The notes under the pieces are model-generated. The model was given only the letters and a program-made list of their open reading frames with translations, made no database searches and was not told the DNA's origin. Position numbers and translations under genes: made by a program. Shown in pieces: positions 11,141 through 23,327 of a stretch of 64,000 nucleotides of DNA (position 1 is its first letter; every line of letters begins with the position of its first letter). The DNA comes from Ostrinia nubilalis. Lineage: Eukaryota; Arthropoda; Insecta; Lepidoptera; Crambidae. The stretch lies in the NCBI RefSeq assembly GCF_963855985.1, contig NC_087104.1:9424001-9488000 (forward strand), given 5' to 3'.

Positions 11141-11648
11141 GACAAGTAATATAGGTTTATTTACAGTATTTATCATGATGTGCTCTCGTCTTACCACTAT
11201 AAGCACTCAAATCCAAATTAATTGAATCAATTAAAGTCACTGTACATCAAAATTAAGTGCTCAATAACAAAGCACAGATGGTCAACAATATCGGCAATGG
11301 GCATTACCACTTAATGCCCACTTAAACAAATTACAGGGTAAGACAATCGGAATGGGAATCATATCCCTGGATTATAAGGGTATCGTATGCACCACCCTTC
11401 ATTATTCACGAAATCGTCTCATATCCCGAGTTTAAGGTGAATCCACACAGCTACAGTAGGTATTCCTTGAAGCGCTACCAATTTCAAGCGCACCTAATAA
11501 AGTGCACCTAATGAAGCGCACCCTTTTACCTACCTATAGATGACAGCACGCCAAACGTAAGTTTAACACAGTTCTTATTTAGATAGAATAGAAGCAATTT
11601 TGCAATTAAAATGTATAGTCTGATAAAATAATACTTATGCTGTCGTCT
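11141..11648. other. Spacer, nothing recognised
   Basis: No gene signal. Confidence 0.4.
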
Positions 11649-11745
11649 GTTTTTTATACTGAAAAGAGCAGGTATTTGATCGCAATCACCCTCTTGATGT
11701 TAAGTGAAATGCAGTCTAGGGTAACTTTTAGGTGCTTGCAACTGA
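11649..11745. mobile_element. LINE fragment (GTTAAGTGA-type)
   Basis: Contains GGTATTTGATCGCAATCACC then GTTAAGTGAAATGCAGTCTAGG, matching 12548-12602. These short related pieces look like 5'-truncated non-LTR retrotransposon ends. Confidence 0.45.
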
Positions 11746-12538
11746 AAGTTGCGCTTCATTAGGTGCGCATGGAAATACTACGGAGTGTCAGAGATTTTCG
11801 ATAACCGTATTTCATTTGTCCTCAATTGAACGGCTCGCGCCGGCCCTTCCGACGAATGCTCTCGAAAATAAATGCAGTGGTCCTTTACATGTCGTGGTTG
11901 CAGTGTGAACCTACCTTTATTCAGGGCATCGTCTCATTACCCCGCCAGTTAATCCTGGCTTACACTGCCTTTTTAATTGTACCTTCACTGTCTGACCCTT
12001 GTCGGGGGTCGCTTGTTTTTCAGAATTTGCCGTCTCGTTAACCTCTACTAGGTTTTTGTGTGGTACAAGGGCGTTATAAATTATTCACAAATAATTATTA
12101 TACTAATTTACCTTTATTATCTTATCCTAATACTCCTAAAGGGAGCTCTGTTCATCTGTGAAGGTCTGTTAATATCTACTGAATAAATTTGTCATCGGTC
12201 GCTTTTATCAGAGGGAAAGATTTTGGTGGTGTTAAAAAACAGGAGTAGATAGGTCTATTAGTTATTTATTCTTTCCTTTAACCCCCAATCTAAAGATATA
12301 CGTGGGTTAACACCAATCCTAACCACACAATAGTCACACTATTGTGGTGAATCGGAATTTCAGCGGACGACTGAGTCCAAACTACGGAATCCATAGTCCC
12401 ATATATGCTGACGACGTTGGGCTATTGTTGAATCGGTTACAGTATGGAGTAACTTATTAGTAATCTTTGGTATAGACATCACAGTATAACTTGAGCGTGA
12501 ATTACATAGAATCTAGATCTATTCTTACATTTTTTTTA
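11746..12538. other. Spacer with a small hairpin
   Basis: No supported gene. A 71-codon frame at 11826-12041 has no recognisable similarity. A short inverted repeat (CCACACAATAGT / ACTATTGTGG) lies at about 12322-12346. Confidence 0.4.
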
Positions 12539-12657
12539 TGCTTAACAAGGCAGGCATTTGACCGTAATCGCACCTGGTGTTAAGTGAGATGCAGTCTAGG
12601 TTAGTACATTATCTGCCCTGTAAGTGCCTATTCACTCTCGCCTTGAAAAGGCAACTT
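12539..12657. mobile_element. LINE fragment (GTTAAGTGA-type), second copy
   Basis: Shares CATTTGACCGTAATCGCACC and GTTAAGTGAGATGCAGTCTA with 11684-11725 and continues into TGCCTATTCACTCTCGCC. MITE family E sits immediately downstream, at its right edge. Confidence 0.5.
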
Positions 12658-12660
12658 TAA

Positions 12661-12879
12661 GTCTGCGGTCATAAAACTGGCGACGGCCGAGCGATGGTGG
12701 GGCGACGCGACGGCAGAGCGGCGGCGATGCATACACAACAACATTGACAGTATATGGTAACGCGCACGAAACGGGCGGCAGCGGAGTCGGACGATCGCGA
12801 TACTACTCCTCATCGCCGTCGCTTCGCCGTCGCGTCGCCCCGCCATCGCTCGCCCGTCGTTAGTTTCGTGCCCGCAGAC
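12661..12879 (+). mobile_element. MITE family E, GC-rich palindromic element
   Basis: A 219-bp element with inverted termini (GTCTGCGGTCATAAAACT and the complement of TTTCGTGCCCGCAGAC) and long inverted GC-rich interiors (GAGCGATGG..GGGGCGACGCGACGGC on both sides). It is flanked by TAA at 12658-12660 and 12880-12882, again a Harbinger-type duplication. The 96-codon minus-strand frame over it is a composition artefact. Confidence 0.8.
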
Positions 12880-12882
12880 TAA

Positions 12883-13377
12883 AAGTGCGAACTCAGTCCG
12901 CTTCGGCTCACAACTCAAGCCAAATCATTAGTCTGTTATCACAATCGCGCATCCATGGACCCGAACCCTTTCGTTACATAATTTCGTGATTAATTAAATC
13001 CAATGATCGTTTACATTGTTTAAGACGGACAGTATAATTTGTTTGGCCCCTCATCTTTTCAGCTACGTCTGTTTTTTCGAAAATCACAGCCATTTGCAGT
13101 TATCATTTTTCACAAAACAAAAGGATTGGAATGGCTGCTATTGAAACAAATTGGTTTCACAGCGATTTGGAGTGATGATGATTATTGTTTGTTTTGCTTT
13201 GAGATGTTAGACGCAGATCAGAATGATGACATCGGCCTCAAAAAGCATTTTATGAATAGCGTTGTCAGTTTTTCTTATTGTATAGTTTAAAATAATAGAG
13301 GATATCGTACTCGAACACGATTCTTAAAGCAAGAAAAAACTTTATGTTTTCTTAAAACGGAAGACTTTATTATTAGA
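12883..13377. other. Spacer, nothing recognised
   Basis: An 83-codon frame (13039-13290) is present but has no recognisable domain, and its composition is not clearly coding. Confidence 0.4.
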
Positions 13378-13558
13378 CTAGCTTTCCGCCCGCGGCTTCG
13401 CCCGCGTGGAATTTTGTCTGTCACAGAAAAACTTTATCGCGCGCGTCCCTGTTTCAAAAACCGGGATAAAAACTATCCTATGTTCTTTCCCGGGACTCAA
13501 ACTATCTCTATGCCAAATTTCATCAAAATCGGTTGCGAGGTTTAAGCGGGAAAGCGTA

Positions 13559-13603
<45 letters not shown>

Positions 13604-13634
13604 GTTACTTTCGCATTTATAATATTAGTTGGGA
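13378..13634 (-). mobile_element. Non-autonomous Helitron with long (GTCT)n tract, copy 1
   Basis: On the minus strand the element starts with TC (13633-13634) after an A and ends with CTAG before a T, with a short CGCGG/CCGCG hairpin about 10 bases inside the 3' end. That is the Helitron signature: A|TC...CTRR|T, no inverted termini and no target duplication. It is nearly identical to the plus-strand copy at 60164-60397, but its microsatellite (13560-13601, CAGA on the plus strand) is about ten units against about four. The frame across it is repeat-derived. Confidence 0.75.
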
Positions 13635-14090
13635 TTACACAAAAATATCACGAAGCTCTGGCATTAATTCTGTAATTTGTTGAACTATGTTAATATTACT
13701 TTTATGTTGAACAGTTAATTAATTTGTACAAGAATGAACTCTATTTTGCTTTACAATTTACAAAACGCAGTTCATTAAGAAACGAAAACCACTATTGTCT
13801 TTCAAAATACATCTTTGAGGACATAAAACGCTTTGAGAAGTACTGTTCAAGTTCCGAGACTGAACTTAGGAACTCGAGTTCGAAGTAACTTCACGAGCTT
13901 ACTTCAGGCTGAGTCATTAGGGTGACAATGCATTTTGAAGTTATGACAAGACGTGTGAATTTACGAAAAATAGACCTTTTATAAATTGAACAGTTTGAAG
14001 CCATTCAAAATAGGTTTTTTTTAATATGCTGTGACACTTTATAAATATTAAAGCCATTGCCAAAAATTAGACACGCTACTCGTTAATACT
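13635..14090. other. Spacer, nothing recognised
   Basis: No gene or repeat signal. Confidence 0.5.
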
Positions 14091-14266
14091 TATAGTTCTT
14101 GCAACTAACGAAGGCGAGTGAGCTTTACTTGTGTGTGTGTACATAACGATAACGATACATGCACATAACGATAGTGTAATTTCCACACTTTTGAAAAACA
14201 CCGTACACTGTAGCGAGCCACCACACATGTAAAACTCACTCGCCTTCATGAATTGCAACAACTATA
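14091..14266 (+). mobile_element. MITE family F, inverted-terminus element
   Basis: Termini are inverted copies: TATAGTTCTTGCAAC...GAAGGCGAGTGAG at the left, and CTCACTCGCCTTC...GCAACAACTATA at the right. The element is 176 bp long with a short GT tract near the left. I could not fix a target duplication, so the superfamily is open. The minus-strand frame at 14076-14261 lies in it and is not a gene. Confidence 0.65.
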
Positions 14267-14780
14267 CTCATACTTACCTAACGCTGAATTTACATCTGTC
14301 GTTTAGTTTAAAAACAAAATTGATAAAAGTAAAACAAGAAAAATAAGAAGAGAATAATATGTCATACATTTCAAATTAATAAGCATACCTAGAACTGCCA
14401 TTATTGAATGTTTCACACTTACCTTAGTACAGGAATCTTGCTTGCAGCAATAAGGCCAAACTTGGCTTCCTCGGCTTATTGAATTGCACTTTGATCGGTG
14501 TATGCAGCCCACGCGCCCTCTAGTTGTAAACTTTGGAACTTATTAGGCCACGACTACATTCGGAATCTACTTCACTTGTCGGGATTGTATTCTCTGGTCT
14601 GAGACACGTCCAGATAAATGATTGGTCGAAGTCTACAGAATACAATTCAGTAGTTACGTTGAAGTACCTGTGCATTCAGAAAGTTATTACTTTATTCTTG
14701 AGTAGAACATATCAAACTAAGCACTGTGGCATCTTAAAAGTGCATAAAAAATATACGTACACTGATAGGCTGTCGATTCT
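14267..14780. other. Spacer, nothing recognised
   Basis: No supported gene. Confidence 0.45.
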
Positions 14781-14783
14781 GTA

Positions 14784-14870
14784 AGAATAAGAATAAGACA
14801 TTTATTCATAATGTCTTATTCTTGTTTCTTCTATTTATTCATAATATCATTACATGTCAAATTTTCAATA
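14784..14870 (-). mobile_element. LINE 3' tail (AATAAA plus TTCTTA repeats on minus strand)
   Basis: AAGAATAAGAATAAG precedes CATTTATTCATAATGTC. Read on the minus strand this is a 3' end with AATAAA followed by a (TTCTTA)n tail. A parallel copy lies at 49841-49905. Both are short 3'-end stubs. Here the GTCTTATTCTT block is locally repeated and rearranged. Confidence 0.5.
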
Positions 14871-15097
14871 TATTTTCTTATTAATATAAACAATTGCAGT
14901 ATTAATAAGAAATTTATAAATTTAGTTATAGACTTACAAGAGTACCTACATTCAAGGACTGATATGAATTAAAGATCTTGACTAACCATAATATGAGCCC
15001 ATAATCATGTAACATCTCTATTTTTTCACATTATTATTTTTTTGTGAAGAATCGAATCTTTGGCACATTGACAATAAACCCTTAAATATGTATTAAT

Positions 15098-15497
15098 TAG
15101 GGATGTTATGGCTATGGATACGGTTACGGATATAGAATTAATATTATACCGGTTTCGATTACGGTGACGGATATTTTTTTATTTCGGATATCCGAAAGTT
15201 TCGGTTACGGTTACGGATATCTGTGCTTTAGAATGCAATTCTCAATAGTTGTCCAACACGGTTCATTCATGGCCGCACACTTTAAATCGAATAAAAAAAT
15301 AAAAATTAATAACTACTAGATGGCATTATAAAGGTAAATCAGTCTGTTATGCCTTTACATAATGCTATACAAAAACAATTTAAAATGCCTACATCCGAAA
15401 CCATCCGAAACTTTTGAATCGGTTACGATTACGGATATTTTTTTATTTCGGATGTCCGAACTTTTCGGTTACGGTTACGGATATCCAAACATCCCTG
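15098..15497 (+). mobile_element. hAT-type non-autonomous element, copy 1 (400 bp)
   Basis: Termini TAGGGATGTTATGG and CCAAACATCCCTG are inverted, and the element is bounded by a perfect 8-bp duplication GTATTAAT (15090-15097 and 15498-15505). The 8-bp duplication plus an (C/T)AGRGATG end is the hAT pattern. Subterminal regions repeat CGGTTACGGATAT and GGATATCCG several times, as expected for transposase binding sites. It is a relative of 59067-59650. There is no transposase. Confidence 0.85.
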
Positions 15498-15505
15498 GTA
15501 TTAAT

Positions 15506-15875
15506 ACAAGAATTATTATCACAAAATTTTCAACATTAACTGCCATTAAAACGTTCCGGTGTTAAACCGTTCATTTGACAAAGCGAGGCGATAACTCGAC
15601 GCCAGCGTTATCGCAGTTTCCAATACAAAGCTTTTGGCGCTATGGGTTCACATCCAGCTAGTGCCACCTCGGCTTAGATAAGAGCTTGATATTGAGGGTA
15701 TATTTAGATATCAAGGCCTTACCTTTAGATATTGCTGCCAAGGCTGTGGAGTGTTTTGAGTTATTGAGGCATTGAGTGTGGTAGGTAACTAATTTGTGTG
15801 AAAAGCTAGGTGAACAGACATGAATTGGTATACAATCTAACTGGACTATTTGTTGTGTTGTTGTTGTAGTTAAAC
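15506..15875. other. Spacer, nothing recognised
   Basis: No supported gene. Confidence 0.4.
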
Positions 15876-15980
15876 GTCATCTTAATCTAACTTTGACAAA
15901 CGTCAAATGTCTGTCAAACTCCAAACAGTACACCGGTTATCGTTATAGTTACTGTTAAAGTTAGATGGTGCTACTCAGTC
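15876..15980 (+). mobile_element. MITE family A, copy 2 (left-truncated)
   Basis: Has the family interior (CTTTGACAAACGTCAAA, CACCGGTTATCGTTATAG) and right terminus (GGTGCTACTCAGTC) followed by TTA, but lacks the GGCTGGGTTGCACC left terminus. It abuts copy 3. Confidence 0.8.
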
Positions 15981-15983
15981 TTA

Positions 15984-16101
15984 GGGTGGGTTGCACCATC
16001 TTAGTTTAACTTTGACAAACGTCTAAAATCTGTCAAACTCCATACAAAAAACACCGGTTATCGTCATAGTTATGGTCAAAGTTAGGTGGTGCAACTCACC
16101 C
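15984..16101 (+). mobile_element. MITE family A, copy 3
   Basis: A full 118-bp copy with GGGTGGGTTGCACCATC and GTGCAACTCACCC termini, flanked by TTA at 15981-15983 and 16102-16104. The left TTA also serves as the right target site of copy 2, so the two elements are head-to-tail neighbours sharing one TTA. This suggests insertion of one next to, or into the duplication of, the other. Confidence 0.9.
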
Positions 16102-16104
16102 TTA

Positions 16105-17016
16105 ATGTCTATCGGTCCCACAATCTACACGTTAACATCGGTATGATTTTTTATTTTGTTCTCTTATTACAAAAAACAGACCTATTCATCCTATTATCCT
16201 ACCTCTTTATAACAATGAAAAAAAAACAAAAGTCATCGACACAAAAGAACAAAAGAAAAGCTGAAAAACTACTCGTCTAATCGTCATTACAGCACTGGCA
16301 GTCGAACGACAAAAGGGCAAAATCTAAATCATAATTTGGACGCGTCAGGCGCCGGCCCGCGGTCCCGTGATGGATGGCCGTTGCTCGTGCGCTCATTCCG
16401 AATTCAAACCGGCCAACCAGCGCTCGCTATACTCACAGAGAAAGGAGAAAAGTCATGAAATTACACTAAATAGTTCTCCACAAGATGATGGCCGAAATAA
16501 ACCTCATTTAAAAAAAAATGTTCCACGTCAATGCTTATGAGTATTTATGCTCATAAAGACATTTTTAAAAAGTGTTATTTTTGTAATCAAAATTCTTTAT
16601 TATTTTTTTATCTTATGTACCAGGTCAATAATATCCGAAATCACTAATCAACTGAACAGCTTAAGGTTTGGCATACAAGGACTCTGTTCAACTACCCAAC
16701 ATGTTTTGTAGTGGGCTGTCTGCTTAATCTTAACTATGGCGTTCCCTAAAATGGCCGCTACGAAACTAAATTGATTAAAAATCTATTAGCTAGTTGATTC
16801 CTGACTTGTGACATTTCATTCAGTGAAAGTGACATTTATTAAATTGATTTCTAAATGCGACGAGTGTCGGATTGTCACGAGTTATCTACGTTAACTCGAT
16901 ATTAAATTTTGGTAATGTTTCGTGATGGTCGGCGGTGTCAAATAGTGTAATGAGTCGCGTCGCTCATAATTTGATATTTTGTATTCAACTGTACCTCTAT
17001 CAGCTGGCAGATGGCA
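16105..17016. other. Unique-looking spacer with a CpG-rich patch
   Basis: No recognisable coding sequence. A CpG-rich patch at about 16335-16440 stands out from the AT-rich background but shows no open frame resembling a protein, and no repeat copies in this window. It could be regulatory. Confidence 0.35.
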
Positions 17017-17064
17017 TCGGAGAAAGATATCCGGACGGGCGGCAGTCGGGATATCTTTCCCCGA
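17017..17064. repeat. Short stem-loop with 16-bp arms
   Basis: TCGGAGAAAGATATCC and GGATATCTTTCCCCGA form near-perfect inverted arms (one mismatch) around a 16-nt loop. It could be a small hairpin RNA or the remains of a tiny MITE. No second copy was seen here. Confidence 0.6.
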
Positions 17065-20000
17065 TTTATTTATTCACTCCAACATTCTCATTTTCCAAAT
17101 TAAAATACTCCTACAACATAAAATAATAGAATTTTAAAAAAGATCTTTCGTAAAAAATTTAGAAACAATTTTGCTTTTTTTGACTCGTTAAAATTATACC
17201 GCGAAAAAGTTCTATAAAAAAATCAATTGACAATCGATACTGTTCGAATAAGAAGAAAAAAATCTTAGTGGCCAGTCACGCGACCAAGGAGTTGGGCGTT
17301 TAGGCTGAACACAGTTTTATTCCCAGATTGTTAATTGTAAATAGAGCTTTAATTCCATAGATTACATTGTCAAAATACAAGATAGTTTGTAATATTTCCG
17401 ACTCGGCTTCTCTCTCTTCGACCTCCATCCCTTAGGACACGGTCTTAATTTATTAATAGATTGTTTATAACATCGCTAGGGGTCCCTAATAAATAGATCA
17501 CCCGTAAAATAATATGCGCACCCTGTATTTTATGGGACTAAAAGGGCGACGTAGACAGTTTATGAACCAATGGAAATTTCGGCAGTTATTTTTATGTGAA
17601 CATCGCTCTGGTACCAGTTTTATACGAATGGTTTTATGGACACTGCAGGGCAAACAAATTTTACGACGAATTTTGATGCGTTGCAATTTTAAATGATGCG
17701 TCAAATTGATCGGTTTATGTAGGTACTATGGAACTGTGGCCCACTGTATTGTGGACACTTAGTATGAAATGAACTATCATTTGTAGTCGCTATGAAACCA
17801 ATTATAAAATTGGAACAATTATGAAAAAAAACAGTTTTCACAAATAATATTTTAGACGTATAGGTGAGTACCATTCACTGAAAAATTGAAAATGATATCT
17901 TTATTTGTTAAAACTGTGTCCAATGGATGTAAGTAACCTTTAAATCGAGTTTAGACTAAAAACTTATCTATTTATAATATTAGTGAATATACGAGTATGT
18001 GCGATTTTGCAACAAGAAACTAGTCTGATAATACTGACGATTATTTAACTTCATCGTGATAGATGATTCTTCCTCCGGAATAAAACAATTTTATTAATTG
18101 ACTATGTGTGGGTTGCACACCGTAATACACACCCGCACTTAATCCATTCTTCCACGCACCACAACGAGCTGTCAGATAAACCTGTGATGCGCTTAGATTC
18201 CACCCAAGCTGGGGGCTACTCCGAAAAACGTTATTCAGTTTCGAATGTTGCCATCCTTCTCACACAAAGCGCGCTACCATCATGAGCAAGAGTGACAGAA
18301 AGACCCGAAACTAGTAAACAGAGCATCGGAGTAACCCTGCTGGTGCGATACGCTAGAGCCGTGATCCTCGCGATCCCCTGCGTACTGATACGTTGCGATC
18401 CGATACGGACTAATGTACGGATAGCAATAATGGCGGTACATGATATGCTACCATCATCTGTGGTGACAGAGGTATAATGTTTGAGGTACATATTTTGTGA
18501 ACTAACTTAGGAACGACTGTTTTATGTAAGGAGTGTAAGTTATGATTAAAAGTACGATAAATATTTCATAATTAATTTGATGCTTAGAACCAGCTGTACG
18601 ATTTCACTTCATTTTGGCCCTGTAATCCTTTTTGTAGGAATTATGTTTGGTTGCCTTAATTGAAACCAATAAAATAATCTATTGAGATGGTAAATAATAA
18701 GAGGTCCCTGCCCTAGGCTATTTCTACACAAATTGAGGAATTGTATTTTCCCAATTCTAAAAAGTAAGTCAATGAAATCACCAACAACATTTTTTTATTA
18801 AAATTACCCAGATAAAAAACATAATTTAATAAAGTACACTGATTGATCCATCATCCGCTCTCCCCTACAAAAAAATTCATGCCAATATAACATCGCATTA
18901 AACCATACCTACGAGCTTCGAATAAAGATAAATCTTATTTAAACCAATACAGAGACCGTCATTATCTGTAATTAGATTTATAACGTACACTAGTGCCGAA
19001 ATAACATCAAATTAGGGCTGCCAAAGCGCAGATCGGTTCGTGCTCACTGTACCGAAAATCGAAATGCAGGAACGATTGTGGAGCCATTACTCGATGCCTC
19101 AGGCCAGACGGCTGGATAAATATTCATGAGAATAATTCGACAGATTCCCTTAACGATGGCTTGTCAAAAAGCGGACGAATAGCGCCGCGCCATATCGGGA
19201 CTCGGGTATCAAATCGATTATTTCGAGTATGATAGAGTTTGGACGGCTTAATAAGAGGTGATGCTTGCGTATCAAGATCTTGTAGTCGATTGACTTTGTC
19301 CATAATTAGTATTGTTACATTATAAAAATAATCTAAAACACGTAGCCTCAAACAATATTTCTATTGTATCTAGTGTCTTCATAGTCAGACTTAAGTGTAA
19401 AATAAAATTGTAATTCTTTGAAATTGCATAAAGGTAAACCAGAAATATACGAGTACATAATAATATTGAAAAAAAATTAAAAAAGTTTAACAAAGTATCA
19501 AAGCAAGTAAGTCCTAGTACACAATAAATCACACTTGTGCCCACATCTCGACTATTCCAAAACACAATCACATCACTACGGTCCAGTCCGCGATCCGAGC
19601 TAGGCTAGCGACCGCAATCGAATTACGTATATCCACTGCATATGCAGAATGTTTTTGCAGACCGTAAAAGTGCATTATTCTGTTAAGGGACGAGCAAAGG
19701 ATTTTTTTTCGCGCTGTACTTGTATAATGCCATTAGTTATTCTATTTTGTCTCTGTCGCAGATGTTTACTGTTGCCTTTGAGGTTAAAGCACTCTTGTTG
19801 AATTTGATATGAAATGAAACTGAGGCTTTTTAATTAATAGAAAAAGCGATGTTTAGTTATTTTATGTTTGGATTAATTAGTAATGAATAAGGCGTAGCGT
19901 GAGCAAATGTAATGTCGGTGATTAATTATTTTTAAAAGCTTTGGATTAGAATGTATTACAAAAAATATTCAACTTGTATTTGTTATGTGAGCATTGTAAG

Positions 20001-22139
20001 CAAAAGCCGAAATACAATTAAGTACATTAACTTTATCGAACGAAATAGAATTCAAAGTGCCAAGTGTTCGAATCTGCCACAAAAAACACTTGCCATTGTT
20101 AAAGACCCTACAAACTCAAAGTCTTTGTTCCAACAGCAGGAACTGAACAATCATTACTCACCGCATTGATTTCACGTCGGGAAAGCGTAGCGTGAGTGTC
20201 ATAAACCTGTCAGAATAGAAATATTCCAAACAGGGGATTCCCCGTAAAAACCAGGGAAAGATCATCAAAACACATCGACGCAATGTGCCATGAAACATCG
20301 CGATGAATGCCGTGAAAGCGTTAAGCCGGTGACAGACGATCGCATTCGATATTTCGATCGCTGCGTATCGCAATTCGAAAAATACGGAATAAAAAAGGAT
20401 GGAATTTTGAGGTGAGAACACGGGTTAAATTGGTCATTTAAAATGCATGCTTGAGAGAATGAATTTGACTTTTGATTTGGCAGCTTCAACGTTACGTGAG
20501 AATGCTTACCGTATTGTTTACGATAAACAACATAACATTTTTCATGTGTGTCATCTACATTCTCAATTAGGTAGGTATATGGATAACCCTACAGCGTTTT
20601 TTCAGTTGCGAGCAAGTTTCTTAAGGTGCCGAGAGTAATAACATTAGTTAAAATGCTTTACTTGTAATTATCTATTCTGTGGCATTACTTACACACTTTG
20701 GTTGGTATATTAAGATACCAAGATTGATGGTCCAATAACGAAGCCATCAACTCCTTAGAAAATTGCGTGATCTAAATCTGTTTCTTCATGCAGAATGGTG
20801 GAAATGCAAAGCTAAGCTGTATGTATCACATGCTTGTATTCAAAACCCTTCTTCCTATTGGCATTTTAGTGAGTCGCTTCATATTACTTTCACGTTCTTC
20901 ACAACAAAAAATATCTCAAAATACACCAGAAATGTCGAACAACCGCAGAGTGAGTGTTAAGCCTCAGACAGACGCTGCAATCATTGGCAACAAATCCGAC
21001 TAGACATTAATCTGTGGGCGTACTTATTGCGATTTCTGCGAATGAAATGTACAAAAATTCTACTTACAGTCGTGTACCTGATCCGGAGGGGTTCCGTGTC
21101 CGTGTACCTGATTCAGAGGGTTCTGAATCGTTTTGACAACTGAATATGGATAAAAAAAACTTAATTAACATTAATTAGTGATTATGAAGATGCATTCACC
21201 AATTATGTCGAAGGGTCGAAGGACACTTTTTTGTTATTTTATTATTTTGTTGTAAAATTGAAAATGTTAACTAATGAGCCGTCGATTGTACCTACACTGA
21301 AATTTAGATGGAGTTAGTTAAAATATTCATTAAATATTTTCTTAAATAGGCATAAATCTTCTATGAATCGTATTTTATGCTTAATATCAAATTACGAGCC
21401 TAAATTTTTTTTAAATAAAAAATATAACTCACTGACCCATCTTTCTCTACCACATACCTACCAACTCTTACTATATATAAGGTACAAAAAACTCGTGTTT
21501 TCATTACTTAGCTGTTTCGGCAACACTCGCAAACAAAGTAGCACGTTACTTTAAAACGTTCTTTCATCCCATGCGGTACCCCAAAACACTGCCTTTTGCC
21601 TTGACAAGGAAAAAGGGGAAACCGCTGATTGCCCTGGTGAAAAATTACACATCATCGCAGATGTCTAAAAGCTCTCATACAACACATACATAATACATGC
21701 ATTATGTGTGCACGGCATTTGCCCGTTGAATGGCTCTTCCCACTTATTACATCTTGTCAGGGTGAAATGTATTAAAATTATTATTGCGAGGCTGATTATG
21801 AGAATATTCAAGCTCAAAATTAATCACTAGCTAAAAAACGGGTTTTTGAAAATCTTATTTACATACGAAATGCTTATCATCGTAAGAAAGTACGAACATA
21901 AACTCACAAAACTTCGTACGCGAAGTTCGTACCGCCTATGTTTACCAGGGATAATTTAAGATTCTAATGATGAAAGATTTTTTCAAATCGTTTCAGTATT
22001 TTTGGAGCCTATTCAATACAAACAAACAAATTCAAATCTTTCCTATACAGGAATTATATTAAAACTAATTAAATAATTTGATGACCATAATACTACAATT
22101 TAGATTACCTTCTCGAATATCTTTTTCACAGATATAAAA
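17065..22139. other. Long single-copy stretch, no supported gene
   Basis: About 5 kb without a recognised repeat family or coding exon. Overlapping frames at 17498-17704, 18231-18491, 19124-19571 and 20158-20489 are short, exist on both strands and have no recognisable motif, so I leave them out. The segments 18240-18470 and 19010-19280 are less AT-rich and low in repeats, as conserved non-coding DNA often is, but nothing more can be said. Confidence 0.4.
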
Positions 22140-22271
22140 CTTTAGTACTTGACAACACCACTCTACGTACTCGTAGTAGGAACTACGAATTCGTAGTTAC
22201 TACGCATTCGTAGCAGCTACGTATCTTTAGTCACTACGCATTCGTAGCAACTACGAATCTTTAGTTACTAA
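22140..22271 (+). repeat. Minisatellite of ACTACG(A/C)ATTCGTAG units
   Basis: Imperfect repeats of words such as CTACGAATTCGTAGTTACTA and CGCATTCGTAGC run for about 110 bp. Each unit is itself partly palindromic. MITE B2 starts at its right edge, and the motif continues weakly just after that MITE (AATGCGTACTGCGTAGTGA, about 22413-22432), suggesting the MITE landed inside the array. Confidence 0.65.
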
Positions 22272-22409
22272 CGCTCGTATTCACAAACTATGCTTGCAGC
22301 TGCAAATCGAACGCACAGCGTTGAATAGAGCTCTTTGATTGGTTCGCATGTAACCCTGTGCGTTCACGCACACTGTGAGACCTCATAGTAATGTTTGTGA
22401 ATGCGGGCG
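22272..22409 (+). mobile_element. MITE family B, copy 2
   Basis: A 138-bp copy in the same orientation as 4188-4329 with TAA duplications at 22269-22271 and 22410-22412. Termini are CGCTCGTATTCACAAAC and GTTTGTGAATGCGGGCG. Confidence 0.85.
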
Positions 22410-22445
22410 TAAGAATGCGTACTGCGTAGTGATATAAATCAAGCT

Positions 22446-22565
22446 CATCATCATCATCATCATCTCAGCATGCTTTCCGTGTTGCCCGGTTGGTAGCGGC
22501 CTGCGTCCAGCGCCTTCCTGCTACCTTTATGATGTCGGTCCACCTGTGGGTGGACGTCCCACGCT
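22446..22565 (-). mobile_element. RTE-type LINE 3' end with internal deletion
   Basis: (ATC)n at 22446-22463 is the element's (ATG)n tail on the minus strand. Upstream it matches the RTE ORF2 C-terminus but lacks the segment that encodes SLGEAYVQQWTSYG in longer copies. The 69-codon plus-strand frame over it is a by-product. Confidence 0.75.
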
Positions 22566-23327
22566 GCGTAATAAATCAAGCTAATAAAAACAAAATTAAA
22601 ACGGCTGCATTATCTTATCACACCCACGGAAGCCTCTCTCTCTTACTTAGTATTCCTTGGTATGGTGACTCAATCAATGGATTCCTCCACGGTCTCTAAT
22701 TAGGACCGCAATCAAACTGGAAGCGATATTCAGCGGGAATGTTAATTCAAATCCGATCCGAATTAAAGTTATGTCATAAAGGCGCACGCAGAATGGCGGC
22801 AGGGCCGAGCGAATGGGCCGAATAAAATTAGTAGACATTTGATAATTTTATTTGGTAAAGGGTGAACTTAGTACTAACCAAGGACATGATCTTGTATTTA
22901 TAATTCTTGTATAAGTATGTATATTCGTACTTAAAGATTGGTTTGACTGCCATTGAAAGAAATTAATTGGTTAAAAAATTAACTAACAATAAAATATTAA
23001 ATTAATTATTTTTTTTAAACGTCTTGATGGTGTTGAAAAATTCTTACAATAATATGAAAATTGAATTCGAAATGTCTCATTGTGTTTGATTAATGCAAAC
23101 TTACAAAATCTTCCTGTCCCAAAAAACATAATAATTATATTTTCATATATTATTTAGAATACATAACCGATACCAGAACTATAAAAACCTAGTAGGGCAC
23201 TGAAGTTCACAAACTGAAACCTATTCCGTACAATCTAGCCGTTGTCTTTGCATTAGTTTAAAAAACGACACAGCTGTAGAGCAAGGAAACTCAGAAGCAA
23301 CTTATATCTGTGTACGTAATCGTTGGG
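22566..23327. other. Spacer, nothing recognised
   Basis: AT-rich DNA, no gene. Confidence 0.45.

Noticed and set aside
12628..12918. 96-codon Arg-rich minus-strand frame
   Set aside because: It spans MITE E; its Arg richness reflects CG-rich palindromic DNA.
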